Source: Panaeolus papilionaceus (Eukaryota; Basidiomycota; Agaricomycetes; Agaricales). From it: DNA of 64,000 nucleotides. This document shows, in pieces, positions 33,349-45,361 of the stretch (within the stretch, counting starts at the first letter, position 1; each line of letters starts with the position of its first letter). Made by a program: the position numbers and the translations under genes. Below the pieces are notes generated by a model. The model had not been told where the DNA came from. It was given only the letters and a program-made list of their open reading frames with translations, and did no database searches. Location of the stretch: positions 186,001-250,000 of the forward strand of contig JADNRZ010000018.1 of the NCBI GenBank assembly GCA_015501605.1. The letters are read 5' to 3'.

Positions 33349-36300
33349 ATGGCCATAAAAAAGTCATCCAGCTCGACATCTCAAGGACAAAAGTCTATCA
33401 CATCTTTCTTTGGTGGCTCTAAGAAGAAACCAGAGCCTCAACCAGAATCAGAACCAGAATCAATAGTTGACGACGATACTACCTCTGACGCGCCCAACGA
33501 TACCCAAAATGAAGCTGAAGACGAAGACGTTTCAATGGCTGAGGATAATTCTGATGTGGACATGGAGGCACCCACGAAAGCCACTAAAAAGCCCCTTGTC
33601 AAAGCTGCCGCGCCTGACGCTTCTGATCTCCCTCCTATAAACGACATTCCAGCCATCTTTGACGACCTCGTTAGCCATATTCCAGGAATAGCAGACGTGG
33701 CACGCGACGTTTCTGGACGAAAGCTTCGTGTTGCTACCATGTGTTCAGGGACAGAATCCCCCCTACTTGCTCTTGAACTCATTCAAAAGTCCATTTTGGA
33801 GCAACATGGCATAAACTTCGACATCGAGCATGTGTTCTCCTGCGAAATCGAGCCGTTCAAGCAAGCTTACATTGAACGGAATTTTCACCCTCCCATCCTT
33901 TTCCGTGATGTTTGCGAACTTGGTCAGGCAGAAGCGTATGTTAGTTCTCCTTTTATCGTGGCACATGTCCTAACTGTATGTTTTAAAATAGTCATACTGC
34001 ATATGGTGCATTGGCCACCGTACCAGGAGACGTCGACATTTTGATTGCAGGCACCTCTTGCGTCGACTATTCTAATCTGAATACAAATAAGCAAGATATC
34101 GATGCCAAGGGAGAATCTGGACAAACGTTTCGAGGCATGATGTCGTGGGTCAAAAACCATCGACCACCTTTAGTAATCCTCGAGAATGTCTGTTCCGCTC
34201 CATGGGACCGAGTAAAAGAATATTTCGAGAAGAACGGGTACAGTGCTGAATATTCGCGTGTCGATACCAAAGCCTACTATATTCCGCACACACGAACCCG
34301 TGTTTATCTCATTGCAGTAAACAAGAAGAATTCATCGATACCCAAGGCCTGGAAGGAAATGGTGATGTCGAAGCTCAAACGACCGGCATCATCTACTCTG
34401 GACGCATTCTTGTTAGCATCTGATGATCCTCGTATCCATCAAGCCCGTCAAAAGCTTGTGCAAGAAAGTTATAATGCGCTCGATAGAAGGACAGGAAGAA
34501 CAGATTGGGGTCGGTGTGAATCCCGTCACCAAAGGGCTCGCTTGGAAGAGATGTTAGGATCCAAGCGACCTTTAACTAGTTGGGACGAAGGTAATTTCAG
34601 TTGACCTAGTTTTTATATTCGAGGTATGAAGCCCTTGTTTTTCAGGTGGATATTGTAAACTACCCGATTTTGCTTGGAACGATTGGGGTGTTGGCCAAGT
34701 AGAACGCGTCTGGGATTTGATGGACATTAGTGTCCTACGATCGGCCACCAAAGGCGTTGACCCGAGCTATAAGACGTAAGTCCCCCATTTGTGACTGTAA
34801 TGATCCCCACCAAATATACCACAGGCAAGTCTGGAACCTCTCTCAAAATGTCGACCGCACCATCGGTTCCAATAAAGTTGGGATATGTCCATGTCTTACG
34901 CCTTCTATGATACCTTACATCACAAATCGTGGTGGACCCATGGTCGGGTTGGAAGCGTTGTCAATGCAAGGCCTGCCTGTTGATAAGCTTTTGCTCACGA
35001 GAGAAAGCGAAGATCAATTGGCTGATTTGGCGGGCAATGCTATGTCAACGACAGTTGTGGGTGCATGTATTCTCGCTGCCCTTGTAACGGGAAAGAAGCT
35101 CTTGAAATCGGGTGGAGATTCCGAAACCTACGAGGATAAACACGGAGGCGATGCATACAACGCACTCGACGATTCAATGGAGGTGGAAGCGAATGACATC
35201 GAAGAGGCAATTCCCAGCCAGGTCGTTGGAGAAGACCGCTTAACCAAACAACCTCTCGATCTCTCTAATTCCAACGACATTCCGCTTGCCGAAATCCTTT
35301 TTAAAGCGGACAGAAGCAAGCGTCTTTGCTCATGCGAAGGACGCGACGAGGTCACTACTCGTCAATTATTTCGTTGCAGCGACTGTAGCGGCACCTTCTG
35401 CAAGAAGTGTGGCGGGAGACCAGAACACAACCCCATAGAAATCGACGTCGCTGAGCATGTTCGTCTTCATCCGGCAGACTTCGCTAAGAAGCTCAAATCC
35501 ACACTGCCCATGTGTATCTCACTGACCGAAATCACACAAGGTCTCATGGATTCCCTCCGGGAAAAGGAAAACCTTGACATACCCGAGAAGAGTTGGGTTG
35601 TGTGGAGGGATGCCGTTGTTCGTGTTGCAGCATCAGAATTGCGGTTTGTTGAGCTCAGGAGGCAAGACATCTGGGCAGCTATCTACCAATCCCCTTTCGG
35701 GAAGCTTGAGCTTTCACTTCATCCCCAGCAACCAGAATGGCGCTTGTACGCTGAACCGGAACCACAAGAGCCAGCCAACGCCGAGATTCGCCAGCTTCTT
35801 CAATCACCCGTCGGTCGTTTTGCATGTAGTGATGGACTACTGGAAGGACGGTGGTTCTTTGCCTTCCCAACCAAATCTAGCATTAGTATCGCGATCAGAG
35901 GCGTTGGCGAGCTGGTTCCTTCCTGGGAAGCCCGACTTGGTCTGACCAGTGAGGAATTCAAGAACAAACTTGTGTATTCGGAGATCCAGGTTACAGTTTC
36001 ACCGGATGATGTTCCCGATCTTGAACGAGACATCTCTGGCAAATACGTTCTGCTCGACAAGTGTGGAACGGCAAATGGTGCTTTACACAAGCGCCTTGAA
36101 GGTGACGAAAATAGCAAGCTACCGCCATTGTTCATGCTTTTCGACCCTCATCGCACTAACGACTCCGAAGACTGTTTCGTATTCTCCATTAGCACTCGTC
36201 GCATTGAGTATCAGGAATGTCGCCCCATCGTGTGTAAATTGGACCCCTCGTGGAGACAATCTAGTCGGGAAGGGGAGGAAGCCGTGATCTGCCACCTCCC

Positions 36301-39300
36301 TTTCAAGTGGGTGCATGCCCCTGCTGTCCAGCTTCAGGTCAGTTTCGTTTCCCTTGTTCTGAATGTTTGATACTAATTGCTTGTGGCAAGATGTCAAAGG
36401 AGACGACCGCAAACTTCGGTACCCCAGGAAAGGTACTTGACATCCCAGTCGACAACGACGCGTGCAAGAACGCCTATGCGCTCCTCACCTGCCAGGTCTC
36501 GTTGAAGGGAGAAGCTGGCAAGGAATGGCCGAGAGATGCATGGAAAGAGGTCGACAAGGTCCACGAGCGAGGGACCTTTAGGGCTTTGGCCTGGCTACTA
36601 GAGAGGATCCGTCATGTTGATGACCATTTCAAGTCCTGGCAAACTATTGAGCTTTCTGGTCACGACAACTGCGAACGATGCGCCCCAACTCCACCTCAGC
36701 TACGTTGGGTGCAGGCCAACAAAAAGATTGTCGCAGTCGAGGACTCGTTGCAAGCTGGAGCTTACGAGCGTCGTCTCAAACGTAGACCCAGTCCCTTTGT
36801 TACTCAACTGCGTTTGGTGGATCAGAAAACAGGAGAAATCCGTGTCGGTATCAACATCCCTTCTCTCCTCCATCGGGCTACATCTCGCCTCCCAGCGAAG
36901 AATGACACGGGCAACGTCACACTTTCATGGCGTCTCGACACCAACTTCACCCCTGCTGCAGTGGTGCAGATCCCCAAGTTCACCATTAAAAGCAACAAGC
37001 GCGACAAGGAGCACAAACAACCACCTAACTTCAAGGTTCCCCTTCGAACTGAACAACTCCGGTCGCTGGAGTGGATGATACGCCAAGAGGCAAAGGATGC
37101 ACCACCCTTCATTGAGGAAGAAATCTCAGAGGCCATCTTAGATCCCCTTGGCTGGAGGGCTGAAGGCCGGGCACAGAGACCTATGATGGTGCGGGGAGGC
37201 GTGCTGGCTGACCAGGTTGGATACGGGAAGACGGCGATTACGCTTGGCTTAATCGATTGCACCTCCAAATCTGCCAAGGAGGAGTTTGAGAAGAAGGAAC
37301 GTATTCCAGGGAAAATCCCTGTTCGTGGCACCTTGATCATCGTTCCTCCCCACTTAACGCGTCAATGGGACTCTGAAGTAAAAAAGTTTACTAAGAGCCG
37401 TTTCAAAGTGTTGGTCATCAGCACTGTCTCCAACTTGAACGGCACCACCATCGAGGACGTACAGGAGGCGGATATCATAGTCGTCGCTTCCAACATCTTC
37501 AAGAGTGGCGTTTATCTCGAAAACCTCCAGCTGTTGGGTGGTGCCGGCGAATTGCCCAGCCGAGAAGGCCGTCACTTCAATGCGCAGTTGGAAAAAACCT
37601 TGGATAGTTTGAAGACACAAGTCGACCTTCTTCAAAATGAGGGTTCCCTTGCGGTGCTCAAGGAAATGAAGGAGGCTGAGAAGAGATGTAAGTGTTCTGA
37701 CTCAGTGTTGTTCAACGAATACTCATCCCCGTGAGCAGTGGAGGAGGAGTTGGCAAGTGCTGCTGCTGCTGCGTCGAAGCGACTCAAAGGCAGGGCTTAT
37801 CGTGAGGCCGCGATGGCAAAAGCAAAGCAGGGGGATGACATCGACCAACCGACCAACGCAACGAAGAAAACCAAGAAGGACGAATTGAAGGTTAAGAAGG
37901 AGGAAGTGAGGGTTAAGAAGGCAGAGGTCAAGGCCAAAACAGAGACAAAATCCGAAGCTGTCGCTGATTCCCCTAAATCCGCTAAACCTACCCCTTCTGG
38001 TCTCATCATGGAGGTCGTCATTCCTATCTTAAGCAAGACCACCTTGGGCAGCTCCAGGGGATCCTCCCCTGCGGGTGAGGATGAAGATGCCCCCAACCGC
38101 AAGCGCAAACGTCGGGCTGCAGCTAAACCCATTGTGATTTCGGATGACGATGATGAAGATGCAAACGGCTGCACGACAGGCGACGATGGGAAGTCAGCGA
38201 AGAGTTCGAAGGCGTCAACCTCTGGATCAAAGCGCAGACGGCTCAGCAAACGAAGTTCTCCTTCATCTGACTATGAAGATGATGAAGCGGACTTCGTGGA
38301 ACCTGATTCAGACTCAAATGACGACTCAGATGTGATGGAAGTGGACTCGGAAGAGGAGGAGGAAGAGGAGGAAGAGGAGTCTCCGAAACCCAAGAAGGAA
38401 AAAGCCAAAAGCAAGGCTATCCCTAAACCGAAGACATCGTTACAGGCTAAGAAATCACAAACAGAATCCGAAACAGAGGTCACTGCCAGCGAAAACGATA
38501 TGGATGTCGACGAACCTGCTCCAAAGAAGGCAACCAAACGGAAGGCAGCCAACGCTGAAGACCGCCCTGCGAAGAAAGCTAAACGAACCAATTCCGACCC
38601 TTGGAAGCTTGCATCACCGGCGGTCAAACGAGAGTGGAACCAAATGAAAGCACCTCCGTTTGAAATGTTCCACTTCAGTCGGGTTGTCATCGACGAGTAC
38701 ACCTACTTGGACGGAAAAGTCCACGCTTTGGTAACTCGCCTGACCTCTGACCGTCATTGGGTTCTTTCAGGCACACCACCTATCCATGATTTTGCAGCTC
38801 TGAAAACAATTGCAGCATTCCTTCACATTCACTTGGGTGTTGATGACGACGGCGAAGGGCAATCAGTGGAAGTGAAAAAACGTCGGCGGGAACAGACGAG
38901 TACGCTTTTTTGCACCTAGATTGTGGATGTCTGCTAACGTAAAACCCTCAAAGATGTGGAACGATTCCACTCTTTCAGAGAAGTTCACAGTCCTCAATGG
39001 CATGCCCACCGTAGTTCTCTAGGACAAGGGTTCCTAGATCAATTCGTTCGCCAAGTTAGTCATCTTTTTTTTTTATGTTACACGCCTAACGTTACCTCAT
39101 AAGAACATTGCGGAGATCGATGAGATCCCGTGGAACAACAACTTTGAGACCGTTGTTCTTCCTGCCGCCGAACGGGCTATCTATTTGGAGTTGGAGCACC
39201 ATCTCCGTTCGCTTGACATGACGATCAAACGTGGAAAGAAGACAGAAAGCGACAGGGAACGTCGCTTGGCCCAGTCGCTTGGTGAAAGCAAGTGAGTTTT

Positions 39301-40589
39301 TAGTGTCCTTATTGTTTTATATTCCCCCATCACTGACTTTTGTTTAGATCTGCTGAGGAAGCATTGCTTAAGCGATGCTCCCATTTTGATTTGGAGACAT
39401 CCAACGACAACGCTTTGAAGGCTTGCGATATCATTGTTCGTGAACGCAAGAAGCAGCTCGATGACTGCAAAGCTGAGCTGCTGAAGGCACTCCAGGCAGG
39501 AGTTCAGCGCGAGAAAAATCTCGGAAACACAGGCCAGGAATCCATGTTCGTGGAGTACCTTCGCATCTCCCAAACGGAAGGATTCGACGACAAGGAGGCA
39601 ACGGAAATGGTCTGCGATCTGGTGCTGGAGGCTGGGGCAAATGTACCTCGATCCAAGCTCAAACCCCAAGATGTCCATCTCTCAGAGAAGACCAAGGCAC
39701 TGGTGTGGGAACACCGCGAGAAGACCCATGAAATTAGGCGTCTTACCAAGGAGCTTGTTGGAAGAGTACGATCGCTCCGATATTTTGAGGTGGTCCGTAA
39801 ACTTCAAAAACAACAGGTGGCATCTGTCAAAGAAGATTGCCCAGCGTGTGGTCGTAAAAACCTTCCCATTGAAGACGTAGCCGTATTGTCGTCATGCGGC
39901 CATGTGGGGTGTTTGACGTGTGTTACAAGCTGTGCGGAGAAGGAAGAATGTGTCTATGCACAAAGCGGAGCGTGCAAGTCCGCTGCCCGAGTGTTGAACG
40001 TCGTCAAGGGGGACACGTTGGGTGTTGATGATGAGACACGCGACGGTAAAGGACGTCATTTTGGCATGAAGCTTGAGAAGGTGGTCAACTTAATCAAGTA
40101 CGTTGTTATTATCTTTCCCGTAAACATGACAAATCTGACGGTATGTGTTATTGCAACAGAAAAGAGATCCCGAAAGCAGAGCGAGTGCTCGTTTTTGTCC
40201 AATTCCCCGATTTGATGAAGAAGGTTACCGAGGCATTCACTGAACACAAGATCAAATTCCTCGAGATCAAAGGAAGCGCAAGCGTCAAGAGCAAGAACCT
40301 GGAGCTGTTCCAAAACGGGAGCGAGGAGCGAGTTCTGTTACTGAACGTCATGGACGAGAGTGCTAGTGGGGCCAATTTGACATCTGCAAACCATGCCATC
40401 TTCCTCTCGCCGCTTTTGACGCTGACACCAGAGATTTTCAAAGCATGCGAAACGCAAGCTGTTGGCCGTTTGGTGCGATACGGACAGACGAACGACGTGA
40501 AAGTTTGGAGATTTTTGACAGCAGATACCATTGATGGGGATATTTACGAGAAGAGGAAGGCCGTCTTAACACAACCTGGGCCCCTTTAA
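33349..40589 (+). CDS. DNMT5: DNMT5-class cytosine methyltransferase fused to RING and SNF2 ATPase
   Basis: DNMT5 enzymes keep CG methylation in an ATP-dependent way (Cryptococcus Dnmt5 is a maintenance enzyme). Order: a PIP box (QKSITSFF, residues 14-21); an acidic linker; methyltransferase motifs I (LRVATMCSGTESPL), IV (GTSCVDYS), VI (LENVCSAPW), VIII (HTRTRVYLIAV) and X (GNAMSTTVVGACI). Next come a Cys-rich module (FRCSDCSGTFCKKC), a degenerate SNF2 lobe 1 (GGVLADQVGYGKTAITL; VVIDEYTYL; WVLSGTPP), a long charged insertion (about 37740-38600), a RING (CPACGRKN...SSCGHVGCLTC) and lobe 2 ending AVGRLVRYGQTNDVKVWRF. About eight introns split it, giving more than 2200 residues. I see no chromodomain at the N-terminus, unlike the Cryptococcus enzyme. 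Confidence 0.92.
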
Positions 40590-40915
40590 TGGATGGACTG
40601 ATTTCTTAGTGTAATTATTTAGCGTATCGAATAGTATCTTGGATTAACGTACAACATAGACTGCATTATAATGGTACACACATTGTCCTTGTCTTTGCAC
40701 GAATCCTGCTTAAGCAAAAACGCTTCATGGCTCAAACCACCCATCTCATATGATGGTTGGACAGAACCTGTGCCCTGAGTGTACGAAGGTTGAGCTTGAC
40801 GTAGCATACGGTTGTCAGTGTGGTTCCTCTTGTGAGGTTGAGAACACACGTGGTGCTGGTTGGACGTGAGAGGGAGGAGTGGTGATGATGATGATGATGT
40901 GGACGACATTGACAA
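40590..40915. other. Spacer between convergent DNMT5 and CRIPT
   Basis: These 326 bases are 3' flanking sequence. A short GAT microsatellite lies at about 40880-40900. Nothing else is seen. Confidence 0.5.
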
Positions 40916-41369
40916 TTACTTGCTCGACATAACGTAGCCAGTAGTGTCGAGAATCTGTTTTCCACAAATGGAGCATAGACCCTTCTTGTACGCACAACCT
41001 GTACGGGGTGAGAAGGATGAATGAACAAGAGAAAACAGGGCGTACCATGGCAATACTTCGCTTTGTTCTGTGTCACCGGCTGCTTGCAATCTTTACATTT
41101 GCCTTGGTATGGCTTTTGTGAGTCAGAATGAGTTGTATGATTGTGTCAAAGAAGACATGAGCTGTACCTGGAAACGATTCTTGGAACTACCGGGGCGGGA
41201 TAGAAGCTTGTTTTCCCCAACTTTTCTTGAACCATCCTTGATACTGGATGAACTTGCAGTGAAAGGGTCTGGAGCGGCTACTTTAGAGAGTTTCTATGGA
41301 TATGATGTGATTAATAAAAATGATAATTGAGAACAAAAGACTTACTGATTCACATTTTTTACAAACCAT
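40916..41369 (-). CDS. CRIPT: CRIPT-like Cys-rich zinc protein
   Basis: CRIPT is a small, very conserved protein, named for PDZ binding in animals and also found in minor spliceosome complexes. The start at 41369 gives MVCKKCES. Exon 2 gives KVAAPDPFTASSS and VGENKLLSRPGSSKNRFQ, exon 3 GKCKDCKQPVTQNKAKYCHG, exon 4 CAYKKGLCSICGKQILDT, ending TGYVMSSK. The CxxC pairs (MVCxKC, CKDC, YCHGCAYKKGxCxxCG) and the NKLL/SK-x-RF block are the family signature. The total is about 100 residues, as expected. Three introns split it, so no long open frame reveals it. Confidence 0.92.
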
Positions 41370-41971
41370 GATGGTAGGGCGCCTAAGAGAAAAGTAAAGC
41401 AACGGTATGTAGTGGTGTGATAGTCAAGAGTATTGATTTGTAATCAAGATCTACAATCTAATTATTAAACTTTACTTTCTTTATTATTCTTTTATGATGA
41501 CAATCCCTTGCTTTGGAATATAATTTCCTTTTCCGTAAAATCTAATCAGGAAACTATTACCCCAAACTTGGGCTCCTATTGTTCAACCACGCGCTTCTCT
41601 CGCGCTCCCGACCTAACTTATGCCTGATCTCTAAAACTCTTCGACTCCGAACAAACTCACATCTTCAAACTCAATTCTCGTTGACATGGCACCCTATCAT
41701 ACCTTCTGTGAGACCCGACGCCTTGACTTACATTGACAAAAGAATAGCGCTACACAATATCGTCTGCCTGCCGACGACTTGCTTTCCGACGGTTTGAAAT
41801 CGCGATGAAGATAATACGAACCTATGTCAATAATGTCTTTGACAAAGATGTGGTCAGGTCGTTCGATAGCTCAGCAACCAAGTTTTTTTTCTTCTCTTTT
41901 TTCGTTAACGAGATGGCCGGGTATAAAATCCAAGGTCTTGTCGTGAATGGAACTTCAGCTTCAGCACCAAA
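41370..41971. other. Divergent intergenic region
   Basis: These 602 bases lie between the CRIPT start and the F-box protein start. They are AT-rich near 41440-41530. A plus frame at 41805-42038 overlaps the F-box start in another frame and has no motif. Confidence 0.4.
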
Positions 41972-43740
41972 ATGCCTGCCCGACTTCCAAACACCAAACG
42001 CCCTAGAATCTCCAACGATGTTCTTATTACTATCCTAGAGAATATGGATCCAGTATCTCTCTATCGCACGTGCCAGGTAGGTTGTGTCCGCCCGATCTCG
42101 ATACTGTACGTATATCTAAATATTGACATCATCATCTACCCAGGCATTTTCGAGGGTCTATTACCTCGTTATGCAAGTCCAGTCCTTGCTCTATAAATTC
42201 GAGCTGGCTTCCCTCGGCTTGAAGGATGGACCTCTCTCGCATCGAGCACGCCCCCCTTTCCAGCGCCTACAGGTCCTCTTGAAATTCAAGGAAAATTGGC
42301 CAAAACTCGCTTGGTCCGAGGAGCAAAAAGTATCGATTCCCCCGAACCACAACTTCGGAGTCTCTGGGGGATTTTTATATCACTCCGGCACACAAAGTAT
42401 TGATTTGGCAGAACTCCCGTCATGGAGAATTGAAACGCCCGATGGTCATGACAAGACTCGACACCTTAAATTCAATGGTACTTCACAGGCCGACTGCATT
42501 GCCGTCGATGCTCTTCAGCACTTGATTGTCGTTGTGCAGACTGTTGGGTAAGATACAATTGTTCGCTATATGTGAAAAATATTGACGTCGAAATGTATTT
42601 TTTCCCAGTGGACCCAATGGTCATATTGAACTCCGATTGAAATTTCGAAACCTGTGGAAATACGACAAACATTCAAGAGCCGCTGCTGCTTCCTACAGCT
42701 GCCTCAATCATGTCAACCAACCAGTCGAAAGCACGACCGCACAAATCTCTGGCAATCATCTTGCCGTCACTATTAAGTTTGCAGGTGGCTTGACAAAGCA
42801 CCTCCTCTTGGATTGGTGCACCCACGCCAGCATGGTAAAGTTCCCTCATTCGCTGTTTCCGGCCTCGCTTTAAACTACGTTGTTCTCAGTGGATCGATGA
42901 GCAGGATATCATTATTCTTGATTCCACTCGCATGCTCGGTGTCGGTAAATTACACGGAAAGCTAGCAATCCACCTTTATAACATCTCAGATATGCGACGC
43001 ATCTCCATCATGCGTGAATACGACCTGCCACCAGTTTGGACCAATGCAGTCATGCGCTTCGCTCAGAATACGGCCCCCAACTCTCGACTTTCCTCAGCAT
43101 CCAGGGCGATGTTTTACACCGATCCAGACTCTAGAGTCCTCACGCTTACCGCTCAAGTTCCCGGCCCGAACGGTGGTGCCATACACTGGATGTTCATCGA
43201 CGAATCGTTCTTCCGCTTCACTCTCAATGCCGATCGTCAAACCGTCCCTTTCAGCTACTGGAACCAATTCTGCCTCATCAAAGAGCTTCGCGGGACTCAG
43301 ATCATCGGTAGCCCTCAGGTTGTCGGAAATCGGGTCGTTTACCTCGAAAGAGATGACAGTCGTGCCGATCGAGGGGGTGAACGCTTGAGACTCGGCGTCC
43401 TTAACTTTTCCAGGTTGGCTGAACCCCAGCCACCTTCCTCGAAACAATGGACCTTGATCGGAAAATACTCTGCATTGCGCGTATCTGAAGGCTCGCGAGA
43501 GTTTTCTCATTCGGTTACCAATGGCCTCGCCGTGAAGGATATTCGAGCAACCGAGGATAACATCATTCTAATTCTGGTACGCACAAGTTCCTTTGTCAAC
43601 GCTTTTGATCTGTTCTTTAACTTTCGCCCACTATGTAGGACAAACTTTCTTCTTGCCAACCCATCAATATTCTTACTTTTGGGGAACCGGTCTCTCGGCA
43701 CCCAGTTCGCCATGAAGTTCAATACCATCCCTCTCTTTAG
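41972..43740 (+). CDS. F-box protein with long beta-rich C-terminal region
   Basis: The start at 41972 gives MPARLPNTKRPRISNDVLI, then the F-box (ITILENMDPVSLYRTCQ) spliced to AFSRVYYLVMQVQSLLYKFE. The F-box-intron-AFSR arrangement is common in mushroom F-box families. The remainder (FQRLQVLLKFKENWPKLAW; IAVDALQHLIVVVQTVG; WIDEQDIIILDSTRMLGVGK; LAIHLYNISDMRRISIMREY) looks like a beta-propeller-like substrate region without clear WD motifs. Four introns are seen; the last exon after about 43638 gives DKLSSCQPINILTFGEPVSR and stops at 43738-43740. The function beyond SCF binding is unknown. Confidence 0.72.
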
Positions 43741-44017
43741 ACGGCTCGATGCGCCACATTGTCCCATCGTTTTTGTTGAATTATTCTTAACATGTATTTT
43801 TATCTAAGGACTTCGGGACCCTCGCTGTAGTAAACTGATTTCCCATCGCGACCGCTAACCTTCTTCCTTCTGCATCCCCATTTTTTTACTTGTACATACC
43901 GCTTAGATCTACTTAAAACCCAAACACACCTTGTCTTCTACACTCTCCGCTATTATTTTCCCTCTTACATAGTGCCTCCCTCTGTAGCATGTATATTGAT
44001 ATTCGTTTTATGTCTTT

Positions 44018-44893
44018 TTACGTACAAAAACAACTTGTTTTTATCATTGATGATGACCATGCTAACTGAATCCAAATAACCCAACGCCTTCTCTCCTTTT
44101 CATCTTCTCCTTCGGCGAATCCTACATTCCATGACCTTGTACCATTACCTGACGCCTCTCTCTCTAGAATTTCTATCGCGTCGAATCCAGAATTTTGCAC
44201 TCGCAACAGAAACGATTGGATGGTGTAGCGGCCAGTGTGCAACCCCACAACGATGTGAACCCTTGCATCTGCGCGCTTCTTGAGTGTTTGCTTTAGTGCA
44301 TCGATAAAAATATCATGCAATTCGGAGTTCCAAAGGGTATCTGCGGCAACTACTACGTCGAATCCGTCACATTTTCGAGGGAGGATCGGCGCAGGGTCGG
44401 TACCCCATGCATACGGAAGTGCTCTGCAGTTCGAAGAGACGTCATTCTTCGTTACATTCGCCGACAAAGTTTTGATGAGTTGCTCGTCAGGGTAATCAGT
44501 GACGGTTACCCTGACGTTTGGGTGCGATTTGGCAATCATGATGCTTGGGAGCCCTGCAGAGGCTCCTAATTCGAGTAATTCCAAAGGCTCATCATTACGT
44601 GCTGCCAGAGATTTTAGATCAAGCTCGTTGATATGATCGGCGAGGTATATGGAGGAAACCCAGATAGAGGATGCGTGTAGGGCCCAATTGGTTGCTGCAG
44701 TGTCTGGTGTATCCAAAGTGATGGAAATAAGTTTTTCCTGAGTACAATTTGAAAGGTTTTGCTTTGGAACATAAGTGAACCGTGCTCCGGATGTCGTCAA
44801 TGTGATCGGGTGATAGTCATACATAGTTTGCAAAGAGTCGAAGAGAAAGTCTTCTGGGTCTTGATATGTTTCGAGTGGTGCTGTTGTTGACAT
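44018..44893 (-). CDS. EFM7: EFM7/NNT1-like protein methyltransferase
   Basis: This is a class I SAM-dependent methyltransferase of the METTL21-like group. Yeast Efm7 modifies the N-terminus and Lys3 of translation factor eEF1A. I prefer the ATG at 44893 (MSTTAPLETYQDPEDFLFDS), because the family starts near this point; the same frame is open to 45130. Blocks: FTYVPKQNLSNCTQEKL, NWALHASSIWVSSIYLADHI, the SAM-binding LELLELGASAGLPSIMIAKS, VTVTDYPDEQLIKTLSANV, FDVVVAADTLWNSELHDIF and RSWNVGFAEGEDEKERRRWV. The short tail after WVIWIQLAW (SSSMIKTSCFCT) goes slightly beyond what I expect. Confidence 0.82.
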   Translation of the reverse strand: MSTTAPLETYQDPEDFLFDSLQTMYDYHPITLTTSGARFTYVPKQNLSNCTQEKLISITLDTPDTAATNWALHASSIWVSSIYLADHINELDLKSLAARNDEPLELLELGASAGLPSIMIAKSHPNVRVTVTDYPDEQLIKTLSANVTKNDVSSNCRALPYAWGTDPAPILPRKCDGFDVVVAADTLWNSELHDIFIDALKQTLKKRADARVHIVVGLHTGRYTIQSFLLRVQNSGFDAIEILEREASGNGTRSWNVGFAEGEDEKERRRWVIWIQLAWSSSMIKTSCFCT

Positions 44894-45361
44894 GGTAGAA
44901 ACTGCGGGCAATGGCTTTTTCAAGGGTAAGCAAGGTCGAAAAATATGCGAGACCGATGTTGCACTAGGATAAAGAGCAATACCTGGGAAACGGCTATAAA
45001 TAACACCTATGACGAAGATAAGAGATAAGGCTAGCAGCTCCGTCCTGAGATAAGATGAATAGGACAGTTGCACCCTGATGCTGTGTTGATCGAGTTTAGG
45101 TTGCTTATCACTTAGCAGTTGAGGATGCAATCTGGTTTCTTATAAATCGTAACCTTCACTTTACCCATGCATGCCTCGCAAGAATCCTCCTTCCAGATTT
45201 CTCTGACCTATTTAGGAAATTGTAGGTCCAGGGAGCAAGGCAGGAAGCCGCGAGGCTCGGATTGGGAGGCGGTGGCACTTACACGACGAAGGGATAGATA
45301 CATTTATCGTTGACTTGAGAGGACGTTCTACTGATACAATCATAGTTTTTAGTTTTTACTT
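44894..45361. other. Spacer upstream of EFM7-like gene
   Basis: The EFM7 reading frame stays open to 45130, encoding a hydrophobic stretch (LALSLIFVIGVIYS). An N-terminal extension with a membrane anchor is therefore possible, but I think it less likely than UTR. The rest is the PEX7 3' flank. Confidence 0.35.

Noticed and set aside
44894..45130. Membrane-anchored N-terminal extension of the EFM7-like protein
   Set aside because: The family starts at about the ATG at 44893; the upstream frame has low-quality protein sequence, so I treat it as UTR, though I cannot exclude it.
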